From a virus: a stretch of DNA of 64,000 nt. The stretch covers positions 1 to 64,000 of IMG/VR virus record IMGVR_UViG_3300035438_000194; one strand, given 5' to 3'. Below the pieces are notes generated by a model, which saw nothing but the letters and a program-made list of their open reading frames with translations, was not told the origin of the DNA and ran no database searches. This document shows positions 39,505 through 48,300 of this stretch, one piece after another. How positions within the stretch are numbered: position 1 is the stretch's first letter; the number at the start of each line of letters is the position of its first letter. A program made the position numbers and the translations under genes.

Positions 39505-39512
39505 TATCTTTG
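39505..39512 (+). promoter_or_regulatory. TATCTTTG -7 box
   Basis: Matches TAnnTTTG and lies 12 nt before the ATG at 39525, downstream of the HNH gene. It would restart transcription into the Cys-rich cassette. Confidence 0.5.
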
Positions 39513-39524
39513 TAACTTAGTACT

Positions 39525-40079
39525 ATGGCACAACACGCACTCTCAATAGAAATTCCAGATGTTCTTACTACATGTATCTTTAGAGTTATTGATACAAGTA
39601 CATATAATGAGAACGTACCGCTGGAATGCCCTAAGCTGCAAATAACAGCTCCGGGATTTACCACTGCAACTGAGTTGCAACCAGGTACAGACTTCTCAGT
39701 TAATTACACAGCTTGTGATTTAGGTCTACAGCTAACTAACTGTGCGACAACTAGAAATGCAATACCTGACGGTGTGTATGTTGTTAGATATAGTGTAGCT
39801 CCCAATGAGACTGTTTATGTAGAGTATAACCACTTGCGTATTACTCAGGCATTGAACCAGATCAATGAGTTACTTTGTTGTCTTGATGTTCCTAGTTGCG
39901 AGCCTCAGGGACCAATTAAAACTAAATTACAAGAAGTGCAACTTCTTTGGACCATGTTGCAAGCTGCTAAAGCACGTGTAGAGTATTGTCACAATCCTTC
40001 TGAAGGTATGGCAATGTATACATATGTTATAGGTAAGCTTAGAAAGCTAGCTTGTGGATGCGGGTGCGGATCATGTTAA
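39525..40079 (+). CDS. Cys-rich hypothetical virion-block protein
   Basis: 184 aa. Beta-rich N-terminal half (HALSIEIPDVLTTCIFRVID, GVYVVRYSVAPNETVYVEYN), then helical segments and a C-terminal Cys tail (KLACGCGCGSC). About ten Cys in total. No recognised family. Composition resembles the next genes, so they probably form one structural cassette. Confidence 0.7.
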   Translation: MAQHALSIEIPDVLTTCIFRVIDTSTYNENVPLECPKLQITAPGFTTATELQPGTDFSVNYTACDLGLQLTNCATTRNAIPDGVYVVRYSVAPNETVYVEYNHLRITQALNQINELLCCLDVPSCEPQGPIKTKLQEVQLLWTMLQAAKARVEYCHNPSEGMAMYTYVIGKLRKLACGCGCGSC

Positions 40080-40100
40080 TAATTTAAAAACCAACATATT

Positions 40101-40232
40101 ATGAAATGTCCAAATTGTGGTGCAACGTTTACTTGCGGTTGTCAGAAGAGAGCAACTGCTGATGGAAAACAAGGATGTACAAAATGTATAGCTACCTTAA
40201 AGAAAGATAAGGTAGCATCAAAAATTAAATAA
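40101..40232 (+). CDS. 43-aa zinc-ribbon-like protein
   Basis: MKCPNCGATFTCGCQKRATA followed by GCTKCIATLKKDK. Cys4, Cys6-type and Cys12/14 plus CTKC give a plausible treble-clef or zinc-ribbon site. A complete small frame with AT-rich leader on the coding strand between two structural genes. Function unknown. Confidence 0.65.
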   Translation: MKCPNCGATFTCGCQKRATADGKQGCTKCIATLKKDKVASKIK

Positions 40233-40238
40233 AACAAA

Positions 40239-41012
40239 ATGGCAGTAGCAACCTGTTCTTTTATAGATTGTAAGGGTGAGTTACCCGATATGCGTACAAC
40301 GGTGGCACTGACTCCTGCGCTATCAACTTTTCCTGCAAATCTTAATAACGTAATAGTTTATCTTGCTGAGTATCCTGACACTTGTTGGAGAGCTTTAAAA
40401 ACGGGAGACCCTGCGTTGCAATTGCCATACAATGTATTAAACGTATATACAGAATGCGCTGCTTGTATAGATGCTATACCCGTACCAGCTATAGTTAATG
40501 TTTATATTCTAGAAGACTGTTTAGAAGTTGAAGATCCTATATATTCTTTCTCATCAGCTCTTGAAGATGCTGTAGGTAAGGTTATAAAGATTGAAGGATC
40601 AGAACTTTGTTGGGGTGTATCAACAGTATTATTTGATGATCAAACTATTACTAATGTTGTAATAGCTACTAATAAAGCTGATGTTCCTCAGATATTTGCA
40701 GACTGTGAGTGCTGTCTTCCTACACCGGAACCAGCTCCTATTAAGTATACTAGAGTTATACCTAAGCCTGATAGAAAGTTTTATCAGATTAAGCAGAGCC
40801 AGTGTGATATAAAAGCTAACATACGATTTGCAGATGGATACTATAGACTATTCAAGCAATTAAAGTACGGTATAGATAGTCAATGTGATAATGTTAATCT
40901 AGAAAGATTGTGGATAAAAAAGAATCTATCTGATCTAGCGGTGATTAATGATCCTACAGCTTGTATTATAACTACTCCTGTTACTCCAGTTATTTGTCCA
41001 GAACCTAGTTAA
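40239..41012 (+). CDS. Cys-rich hypothetical virion-block protein
   Basis: 257 aa (MAVATCSFIDCKGELPDMRT). Twelve or more Cys, with CECCLPTPEPAP near the middle. Strand-rich N-terminal half; the C-terminal part contains KFYQIKQSQCDIKANIRFAD. Begins 6 nt after the zinc-ribbon gene. Unassigned; likely a tail or head surface component by context. Confidence 0.7.
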   Translation: MAVATCSFIDCKGELPDMRTTVALTPALSTFPANLNNVIVYLAEYPDTCWRALKTGDPALQLPYNVLNVYTECAACIDAIPVPAIVNVYILEDCLEVEDPIYSFSSALEDAVGKVIKIEGSELCWGVSTVLFDDQTITNVVIATNKADVPQIFADCECCLPTPEPAPIKYTRVIPKPDRKFYQIKQSQCDIKANIRFADGYYRLFKQLKYGIDSQCDNVNLERLWIKKNLSDLAVINDPTACIITTPVTPVICPEPS

Positions 41013-41020
41013 TTAGATAA

Positions 41021-41037
41021 AAATTTTGTAAATTATA
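41021..41037 (+). promoter_or_regulatory. Repeated promoter-like element AAATTTTGTAAATTATA, copy 1
   Basis: The identical 17-mer occurs again at 43174-43190, and both precede a start codon closely (41041 and 43200). AATTTTGTAAATTATA contains a TTTTG and a TA-rich box, so it may be a compact late promoter or leader element. Confidence 0.4.
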
Positions 41038-41040
41038 TAT

Positions 41041-42507
41041 ATGGCACTTCCAATTCAACCTTCAGATACACAAGCAGGATGCAATCCTGTTTCTAGTAAC
41101 TGCGTAATCTGGCAAGGGCCAGATATTCCATGCATTACATTATGCAGAGGGGATAGCATTTCTGATGTTACTTATAAGGTAGCAACAGAGCTTTGCACAT
41201 TAGTTAATCAACTTGATATTGTTAATTTTAACGTATCGTGTTTTCCTCCTATTTGTCCTAAGCCTGAAAATATTAATGATCTAATTCAATTTATATTAGA
41301 TCAACTTTGTCTATTACAGGGCGATGTAGCTACTACTAAATCTAATACAGGTTTTGATTGCACTGATGCTTTAAACTGTCAAATATCAATCGCGCCTTGT
41401 TTCCAATACACTAATGCATTTGGTGACTTAGTTACTCAAATGTCTTTGAGCGATTATGCTACAGCTATTGCTACTAAAGTATGTGATATTGTAGATGATA
41501 TTACAACTATCAATGCTACACTTGTAACTATTGATGGACGCTTAGATGTACTTGAGGCATGTGTACTTCCATGCACACCTCCTGTATTTAATGTAACCAT
41601 TCCTACTAGCTGCTTATCAGCTGAAACAGATATTCCACTTGAGACATTTGTAGAAGATCTTGAGGCTGCTTTCTGCGCATTGCAAACAGCAACTGGTAAT
41701 CCTACTGAAATTGCAGGTGCTATTGCTCAGCAATGCATTAACTTAGATACTACTCCAACTATTAATAATGCAGCTGTTACTTACAATGCATTACCAGGTT
41801 GGGTAAATGCTGGTTCATATAATACAATGGCGGATGCTATTAACAATATGTGGATTACAATCTGTGATATCAGAACTGCTGTGCAAAGTGTTGTAACTAA
41901 CTGTTGCAATCCAACATGTGCTGATGTGGATATTACAATGACCTCTAGCTTTACTAGCCCTAACTTATCACTTGTATTTAATGGTACAGCACCCGGTTTC
42001 TCAGATTGTTATCCTGCAGGTATGTATGTAACAATTACAGATGCTTATGGAGTATCTTATATAGAACAGGTTTCAGTTATTCCTAACTTAGGCGCTGGTG
42101 CTCAAATTATTGATCTTACATTATCAGGATTGAACTTATTTACAAACTTCACAGTTCAGTTAAATGTTTGTGCTGATAGTGCTGGTCTTAAGTGTAATGA
42201 TACTATTATTCAAACTGTTGAGAATACAGCGCTTTGTCCAGCTATGACTTATGCAGCTGAAACAACCTATATTGACTATACATTTACTAACCCATTGTCC
42301 AGTCCTGTAACATACATTATTGAATGTTGGAACTCAGGTCTTACTGCAATCATTGCATCGAGCACTGAAGTGAATCCTGCAGCTGGTGCTGTAACAGGAT
42401 CTATTACAGGTCTTGTAGCAGCAACTACATATAAATTACGTTTAAGAACAATCATTGGTTCTACAATCAGAGACTGCTCTTATACATCAGTAACTACTAA
42501 ACCCTAA
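41041..42507 (+). CDS. Cys-rich structural protein with C-terminal Ig/FN3-like part
   Basis: 488 aa. More than 20 Cys. The N-terminal 300 residues are helical, with repeated segments around Cys pairs (FDCTDALNCQISIAPC; LEACVLPCTPP; NCCNPTCADVDI). The C-terminal 190 residues look like two beta-sandwich domains of Ig/FN3 type (SSFTSPNLSLVFNGTAPGFS; CPAMTYAAETTYIDYTF). Such domains decorate phage heads and tails and bind surfaces weakly. Assignment by fold impression. Confidence 0.7.
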   Translation: MALPIQPSDTQAGCNPVSSNCVIWQGPDIPCITLCRGDSISDVTYKVATELCTLVNQLDIVNFNVSCFPPICPKPENINDLIQFILDQLCLLQGDVATTKSNTGFDCTDALNCQISIAPCFQYTNAFGDLVTQMSLSDYATAIATKVCDIVDDITTINATLVTIDGRLDVLEACVLPCTPPVFNVTIPTSCLSAETDIPLETFVEDLEAAFCALQTATGNPTEIAGAIAQQCINLDTTPTINNAAVTYNALPGWVNAGSYNTMADAINNMWITICDIRTAVQSVVTNCCNPTCADVDITMTSSFTSPNLSLVFNGTAPGFSDCYPAGMYVTITDAYGVSYIEQVSVIPNLGAGAQIIDLTLSGLNLFTNFTVQLNVCADSAGLKCNDTIIQTVENTALCPAMTYAAETTYIDYTFTNPLSSPVTYIIECWNSGLTAIIASSTEVNPAAGAVTGSITGLVAATTYKLRLRTIIGSTIRDCSYTSVTTKP

Positions 42508-42511
42508 TTAA

Positions 42512-43060
42512 ATGGCTTGCTCAAATTGTAATTGTAATAATAACACATGTGGTTGTAAGGATACTCCCCTTACAACTGCACCTGTATATACATGCCCTCC
42601 CGATATAACTTGCCCGGATCCAACTCCGTGCTATGAGACTATCCAGGACACTTGTGTAAAACACAGTTCTCTATACTCTATATATCAGTTTGGTATTGGT
42701 ATAGCTAATAATGATTATTATCCGGTACTATCTGCAGGTGCATCTTTAGAAAATGCATATCAAGCATTATCAGTTGGAACTCTAAATACAGACTGTCTTC
42801 CTCCTATTAATGTGCATCCTAGTTACGTGGGTACAACAGCTATTATACTTAACTGGGAAGATACTGGTGCAGATAGTTACACTGTAGATTATGGTACAGT
42901 ACCAGGTGTGTATACAACTACACCTAGCTTAACAACTCCTACATTTACACTTACTCTTTTAAATTCTAATACCAACTATTATTTTAGAGTAAGAACAGAT
43001 TGTGATGGCGATAGTTCTATTAGCGCAACCATTATAGTAAAGACATTACCCGTATTATAG
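42512..43060 (+). CDS. Metallothionein-like Cys cluster fused to an FN3-like domain
   Basis: 182 aa. The first 50 residues hold about 12 Cys (MACSNCNCNNNTCGC, TCPPDITCPDPTPC). The C-terminal 85 residues are a fibronectin type III-like domain (VGTTAIILNWEDTGADSYTV, NTNYYFRVRTDCDGDS). FN3 domains are common on phage virion surfaces. The N-terminal cluster could bind metal or form disulfides after release. It ends the Cys-rich cassette; a terminator follows. Confidence 0.75.
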   Translation: MACSNCNCNNNTCGCKDTPLTTAPVYTCPPDITCPDPTPCYETIQDTCVKHSSLYSIYQFGIGIANNDYYPVLSAGASLENAYQALSVGTLNTDCLPPINVHPSYVGTTAIILNWEDTGADSYTVDYGTVPGVYTTTPSLTTPTFTLTLLNSNTNYYFRVRTDCDGDSSISATIIVKTLPVL

Positions 43061-43096
43061 TCCACGTTTGTTGGTTTAGCGTGACTAAACAGGAGG

Positions 43097-43124
43097 ACCC
43101 CTGGGCGAAGGCTCGGGGGTTTTC
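43097..43124 (+). terminator. Rho-independent terminator
   Basis: ACCCCTGGGC-GAAG-GCTCGGGGGT forms a continuous 10-bp stem with two wobble pairs, followed by TTT. It ends the Cys-rich cassette. Confidence 0.8.
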
Positions 43125-43127
43125 TAC

Positions 43128-43190
43128 TATATTTGTTTAGTAATCAGTAATGTATTACTTTTAAAGCTGCGAGAAATTTTGTAAATTATA
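43128..43190 (+). promoter_or_regulatory. Promoter region of the tail block
   Basis: TATATTTG (43128-43135) fits the Bacteroidota -7 box and follows the terminator. The 17-mer AAATTTTGTAAATTATA (43174-43190), identical to that at 41021, lies just before the ATG at 43200. Confidence 0.45.
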
Positions 43191-43199
43191 GTAGGGGAT

Positions 43200-43790
43200 A
43201 TGGAAACTTTTGAAAAAGTAGATCTTAGTTTACCTAGATATAGGGCTAAGGCACATGAGGTGGACGGTAAAGACTTCTTTAAGGCTTTATGTAAGAAGAT
43301 GCCAAAGGCTAAAGAGCTGGGTCATTCTAAAGTAAAGAAACTTATAAAGGCATTCAATGAGAGCATCACTGATGTTGTTATTGAAAACCGAGATGGAGTT
43401 GAACTATTAGAAGGCATAGGATACATCTTTATACTTAGTTGTAACATTAAGGTTAAAGAGAATGTAGACTACGCCAAGTCTAAGAAGTATGGTGTAAAGG
43501 TTTTGCATAAGAACTGGGAGACAGAAGGTAAAGTTGGTAAAATAGCTTACACTAACTGTAAGGTAAAATATAAGATCAAAGACAGCAATGTGTGGTTGTT
43601 TAGACCATGCAGAAGATTTAAGAAAGCTGTCTCCAAAGCTTATGTTGAAGACTGGACAAAATATATTGAACTAGCTAGAAATGAAAAGGTTTCTGCTCTG
43701 ATAGACAGACAGGTTAAACAAAGAGACTATGGTAGGAAACTAACGTCACAAAAGCTAGAGACTTATAATGAATTTGATTTAAACGATTAA
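43200..43790 (+). CDS. HU/IHF-like protein, second copy
   Basis: 196 aa. HSKVKKLIKAFNESITDVVI, then ENRDGVELLEGIGYIFIL, mirrors the helix and arm-initiation region of HU/IHF proteins, though the Gly-Phe motif is altered to GIGYIF. The extended basic C-terminal part (KKAVSKAYVEDWTKYIELAR) is unusual. Crass-like phages encode an IHF-like protein next to the tail-tube genes, matching this position. Homology is inferred, weaker than for 22127. Confidence 0.55.
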   Translation: METFEKVDLSLPRYRAKAHEVDGKDFFKALCKKMPKAKELGHSKVKKLIKAFNESITDVVIENRDGVELLEGIGYIFILSCNIKVKENVDYAKSKKYGVKVLHKNWETEGKVGKIAYTNCKVKYKIKDSNVWLFRPCRRFKKAVSKAYVEDWTKYIELARNEKVSALIDRQVKQRDYGRKLTSQKLETYNEFDLND

Positions 43791-43791
43791 C

Positions 43792-44457
43792 ATGAATACA
43801 ATAGGAGAAGCAATATCAAGGGTTAGAAACGGTATCAAAGCTGTTGATACTGATTCCTTCATCACTGATAGATTGATATACAGTAACATTATTAAGTATG
43901 CTAAGATGTATATCAAACAACAAACAGCTCAAAGCAGTCAGACTAGATTTAATAGTCTTTATGTTAAGCTTCCTTGTGTGGATCTTATTGAAGTAGACAA
44001 AGTAGAAGCATGCTGTGAGGTTAAGTCTGGTGTTCTTATTAAGAGAACAAAAGACAAACTACCGGGTGTACTAGAGGGTGGTCAGGGTTTATTACTTAGA
44101 ACCGTGGCATCAGTAGATAACTCTATTGAAGCTTACAGAAGCACACCACAGTTTTATACTGCTCAACAGAAAACATCTGGAGCACGTTACAACAAAACAA
44201 AATATTACTGGTATCTTAATGGGTATTTATATCTACCTAATGTAGACTGGGATGCAATCACTATAGAAGGAATCTTTGAGAATAAGTTAATGCCTACATG
44301 TGATGATCCTTGTGCACCTATTCAAGACCAGTTTCTCAATATACCTGCAGAGTTGTTTGCTCAAGTAGAGCAGCAAGTTATTAATGACTTTATCAGAATG
44401 TCTCAGATTAATACTGATCCAGCTATTGCGGATAAACAATCACAACTTAGATCATAA
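43792..44457 (+). CDS. Probable tail tube/adaptor protein
   Basis: 221 aa (MNTIGEAISRVRNGIKAVDT). N-terminal helices precede a beta-rich central part (KTKYYWYLNGYLYLPNVDWD) and a C-terminal helix (FAQVEQQVINDFIRMSQINT). Small helical-then-beta protein right before the hub gene matches the gp4/adaptor position in P22-like and crAss-like tails. Shares one base with the next gene. Assigned by position and layout. Confidence 0.65.
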   Translation: MNTIGEAISRVRNGIKAVDTDSFITDRLIYSNIIKYAKMYIKQQTAQSSQTRFNSLYVKLPCVDLIEVDKVEACCEVKSGVLIKRTKDKLPGVLEGGQGLLLRTVASVDNSIEAYRSTPQFYTAQQKTSGARYNKTKYYWYLNGYLYLPNVDWDAITIEGIFENKLMPTCDDPCAPIQDQFLNIPAELFAQVEQQVINDFIRMSQINTDPAIADKQSQLRS

Positions 44458-45359
44458 TGAACTACAACTACACACTTAAATATAGAACCTTTACTTCATT
44501 ACTTGAAGATGTAAGAACAGACTTGAAGAGTCTAACTACTGATGGTGTAATTGATCCTTCTCAATTGATCAAAGTTGCTATGAGAGTTAACTATGATCTT
44601 GGTCTTAGAATCTACATGACTAAGGAAAGAGTATTAACTATTGAGAAAGGTAGAGTTAGATTACCAGATGACTTCTATGTAATGAACTTTGCTATGCTAT
44701 GCGGTGAGCAAACGGTTAGTACTGTTAGCCCGCAAGGTACTAATATTCAAGAAGTTGTACCAGAGTACAGACCTTGGATTGATGAGCTACCTTGTACTAA
44801 TGATATAAATCTTGGAGAGAAAGCGTGTCTTACCAAATGCGGTAACAGCTATGAACTTATCCAAGTTATTGGTACTCAGGAGAGAACATACAAGTTAATG
44901 GAGCCTGTATCTTTTAAGAACTCTCAGTATGTAGATTGTGACTGCCCTAACTTAAGTTACAGAAGTCATAATGCTGCTTATATAAAAGATGGATGGATCT
45001 ACATAAACCTTGAAGACGGTAAGATGTATCTTAACTACCAAGGTACTCTTGAGGATGATGAAGGTGACTTGATGGTACCAGATCATCCAATGATCAATGA
45101 GTACTATGAATATGCCCTTAAGAAACGTATACTAGAGAACTTAATTATGGACGGTGCTAATGTAACTAACCAATTACAATTAGTTATGCAAGAGTACAGA
45201 ACCGCTAGAAACTATGCACTCTCTATTGTTAATACTCCTAACTTCTCTGAGATGGAAAAAGTATGGGCTATGAACCGTAAAGCAATGTACGCTAAGTACT
45301 ACGATATGTTCAAGTCTTACTTTATACCAACTAAGTTTAATATAAATAACGCTGTATAA
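44457..45359 (+). CDS. Probable tail tube or stabilisation protein
   Basis: 300 aa (MNYNYTLKYRTFTSLLEDVR). N-terminal helices with DPSQLIKVAMRVNYDLGLRI, a beta centre (IEKGRVRLPDDFYVMNFAML) containing several Cys, and a C-terminal helix (VTNQLQLVMQEYRTARNYAL). It resembles the preceding protein in layout, consistent with two ring proteins of a short tail. Followed 2 nt later by the hub gene. Confidence 0.65.
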   Translation: MNYNYTLKYRTFTSLLEDVRTDLKSLTTDGVIDPSQLIKVAMRVNYDLGLRIYMTKERVLTIEKGRVRLPDDFYVMNFAMLCGEQTVSTVSPQGTNIQEVVPEYRPWIDELPCTNDINLGEKACLTKCGNSYELIQVIGTQERTYKLMEPVSFKNSQYVDCDCPNLSYRSHNAAYIKDGWIYINLEDGKMYLNYQGTLEDDEGDLMVPDHPMINEYYEYALKKRILENLIMDGANVTNQLQLVMQEYRTARNYALSIVNTPNFSEMEKVWAMNRKAMYAKYYDMFKSYFIPTKFNINNAV

Positions 45360-45361
45360 GT

Positions 45362-48300
45362 ATGGCTAAAAATATGCAAGGCGGCATCAGCGCTGAAACA
45401 GATGTTTTTAATAAAGGTCTGGTTAAAGATTTTGATGATGTTTATAATCCTGAAGGAGCGTGGTCTCATGCCCGCAATGCTGTTAACAATAGTGTAACGG
45501 GTAAGATTGGTGTGCTTGGTAATGAACCTGCAAATGGTTTCTGCACACAAGCCCCCTACACGGTAATTGGTGCAATCAACCTAACATTAGATAAGTGGAT
45601 TATATATTCTACTGATGATACTAATAGTGAGATTGGATACTTTGAAGAAGATGCTTGTGCATATACAACTATAGTAAATGATCCTTGCTTAGGTTTTAAA
45701 AAGACCAACTTAATTAGTGGTATTTCAAAGGAGAACTTTGATTGCTCTTGGCAAGTATACTGGGCAGATGGTTTGAATCCAGATAGAACTCTTAATGTAG
45801 GAAACTATCTTAATGCTCCTTTCACACAACCTTGGCCAGGTGTACCCTATGTATGTAGAGATACTTTAAGCGGACCGTGTGAGAACTGTGAGCCTATCTT
45901 ACCATTACAGTTAGACTGTGATAAGATAAGACTATCTAAGTTAATGAGCACACCTTGTGTGACTGTAAGTAAAGGTTCTTCAGGTGGTACACTTCAGAAT
46001 GGATCCTATTATGCAATTATTGCATATTCCGTTAACCAGCAAAAGGTAACTGATTACTTTACACCTAGTAACGTACAAGCGTTATTTGAGCATGATAACT
46101 TATCAGGATCTTTATTGATCACTGTTACAAATGCGGAAACTGAAGTATTTGATGAGTTTGAATTGACTATAGTAAGAACTATTAATCAACAAACTAGTGC
46201 TAAGAAGATTGGGTACTACAATACTAATGGTGTTGTAGAGATCCCGTTAGATTATATTAATGAGGCACTTGTAACAGTTCCTATTGAGACTATTCCTATC
46301 AGAACTCCTGAGTATGAAAAGTCTGAGGCTATTTATAGAAATGGAACATATGCATTGCGTGTGGCTCCTACTAGTAAGTTTGACTTTAACTACCAACCAT
46401 TAGCTAATCAGATTGAAGCTGAATGGGTTATGGTAGAACAACCATATAACTACTATGCAAAAGGTGGTAATGAAACAGGGTACATGCGTGATGAACAGTA
46501 TGCATTCTGGATCAGATGGGTCTATAATACAGGAGAGAAATCTAGCTCTTACCATATCCCAGGTAGGCCTAAGCAAGTAGGACTTGAGATTGATAACGCA
46601 GGATTGGATCTACCAACTCCTGGTTTGGGTTCTGCAGACAATATTGAACTAGCTCAGTTTAATGATGAGGGTGGTGTGTATCAGGCCCCTAAGTTATGGG
46701 AGATGATAAATACTGCTTATGCAACAACATCTAACTTACCTACTGATGCTGCACCTGTAGTTTCAGGTCAAGTTGTAGCACGCGGTAAAATGGGTTACTG
46801 GGAATCAACAGAAACATATCCTGCTGATAATCATGAAGTATGGGATGCAAGTGCTCACACTTGGTCTAATACTGGTATGAGTTATCATGACTTATGCGGT
46901 AAGCCTATCAGACATCATAAGATGCCAGCTGACATAGTTAATACTACATCTAACAGTGATGGTAGTGTATCTAACTACTCGCGCGTGCGTACAGACGGAG
47001 CTGTTCCAAAAGCAATTAGAATACTAGGAACATCCTTTAGTAATATCAGACCTCCTGTAGATAACAACGGTGTGTTGATACCAGGTATTGTGGGATATGA
47101 AATACTTAGAAGTTCTCGTGAGGGAAACAAATCTGTAGTAGCAAAAGGTATTATTAATAACATGCGTTCTTATCAGAATGCGGATAATGATAAAATATAC
47201 TACCAGAACTATCCATATAATCCACTAGGTACTGACTACAGTTTAACAACAAAACCTTGGACGGATACTGATGGTTGGAATGATGATAAGAACTTACTTA
47301 AGTCTTATAGTAAATCATTATTTACTTTTCACTCGCCTGATACTCAGTTTAAGAATCCGTTCTTATCTGCACAAGAGTTAAGACTCTATGGTGAGGTTGG
47401 ATCTGAGAATAATGTTAGTGGTAACTTTCAAAAGGTTAATGAGCATCCTAAAGAAAAGCTACCAACTAATATTGCGTTTGCCGTATCAATGGCTGTAGGT
47501 ATAGCCCTTGCTGGTAAAGCTGTGCAAGGTAAAGAAACAAGAGCTATTGAATTACCTAGAATTTTTAATGCTGGTGTTAATGGTACAGCTGGAGTTTCTA
47601 CAGGTAGTGCTGTAATAGTAAATCCTATTACAGGTTCAAATACATCTGAGGCTACTTATCAAGAAACAGCTTCATCCACTATTAATACAGCAGCCGTTGC
47701 TGTTGGATTACCTAGTGCAATAAATGTTTTAAATGCAAGTGCAGAAACTATGAACGCTACGCTTGTGGGCGTTCCTACAGTAGGTGGCGGTATAGGTGGT
47801 GCAAAAAATAATACTATTGAGAAAAGTGATACTGAGTATATGCCTGCCGGTGTAAAAATCTTTGGTGGTATTATAACTTATGCTCAGTATATGGTGCAAG
47901 GAGCTGATGCTACTTTGGATATTATAAGAGGTTTTTCTAAGTACCAGCAGTTTGCAGTATCTTATATATCACATGGTGATATGCATAAGCACAACATAGG
48001 TAACGCTAAACATACTACAGGTACTTCTAGACGTTATATAAGAAACTCTAATTATTTAGATAATCAGTTACAACAGTTTGGTGAACTTACAATTAATAAC
48101 GCATACAGAGGTAGAGCTGTTGTTGTAGATTTAGTTAAAGCAAACGGTGGTGGTATAATAGAAGGTGATATTAATAACCCTTCTCAAACAGATAACACTG
48201 CACAAATTATAAGTACTGCTATGACCAGCGGATTGCTTACTTATAATCCAAACAAACCAATGGATGGTGATAATAATGCTCAACATCACTTTGATACATT

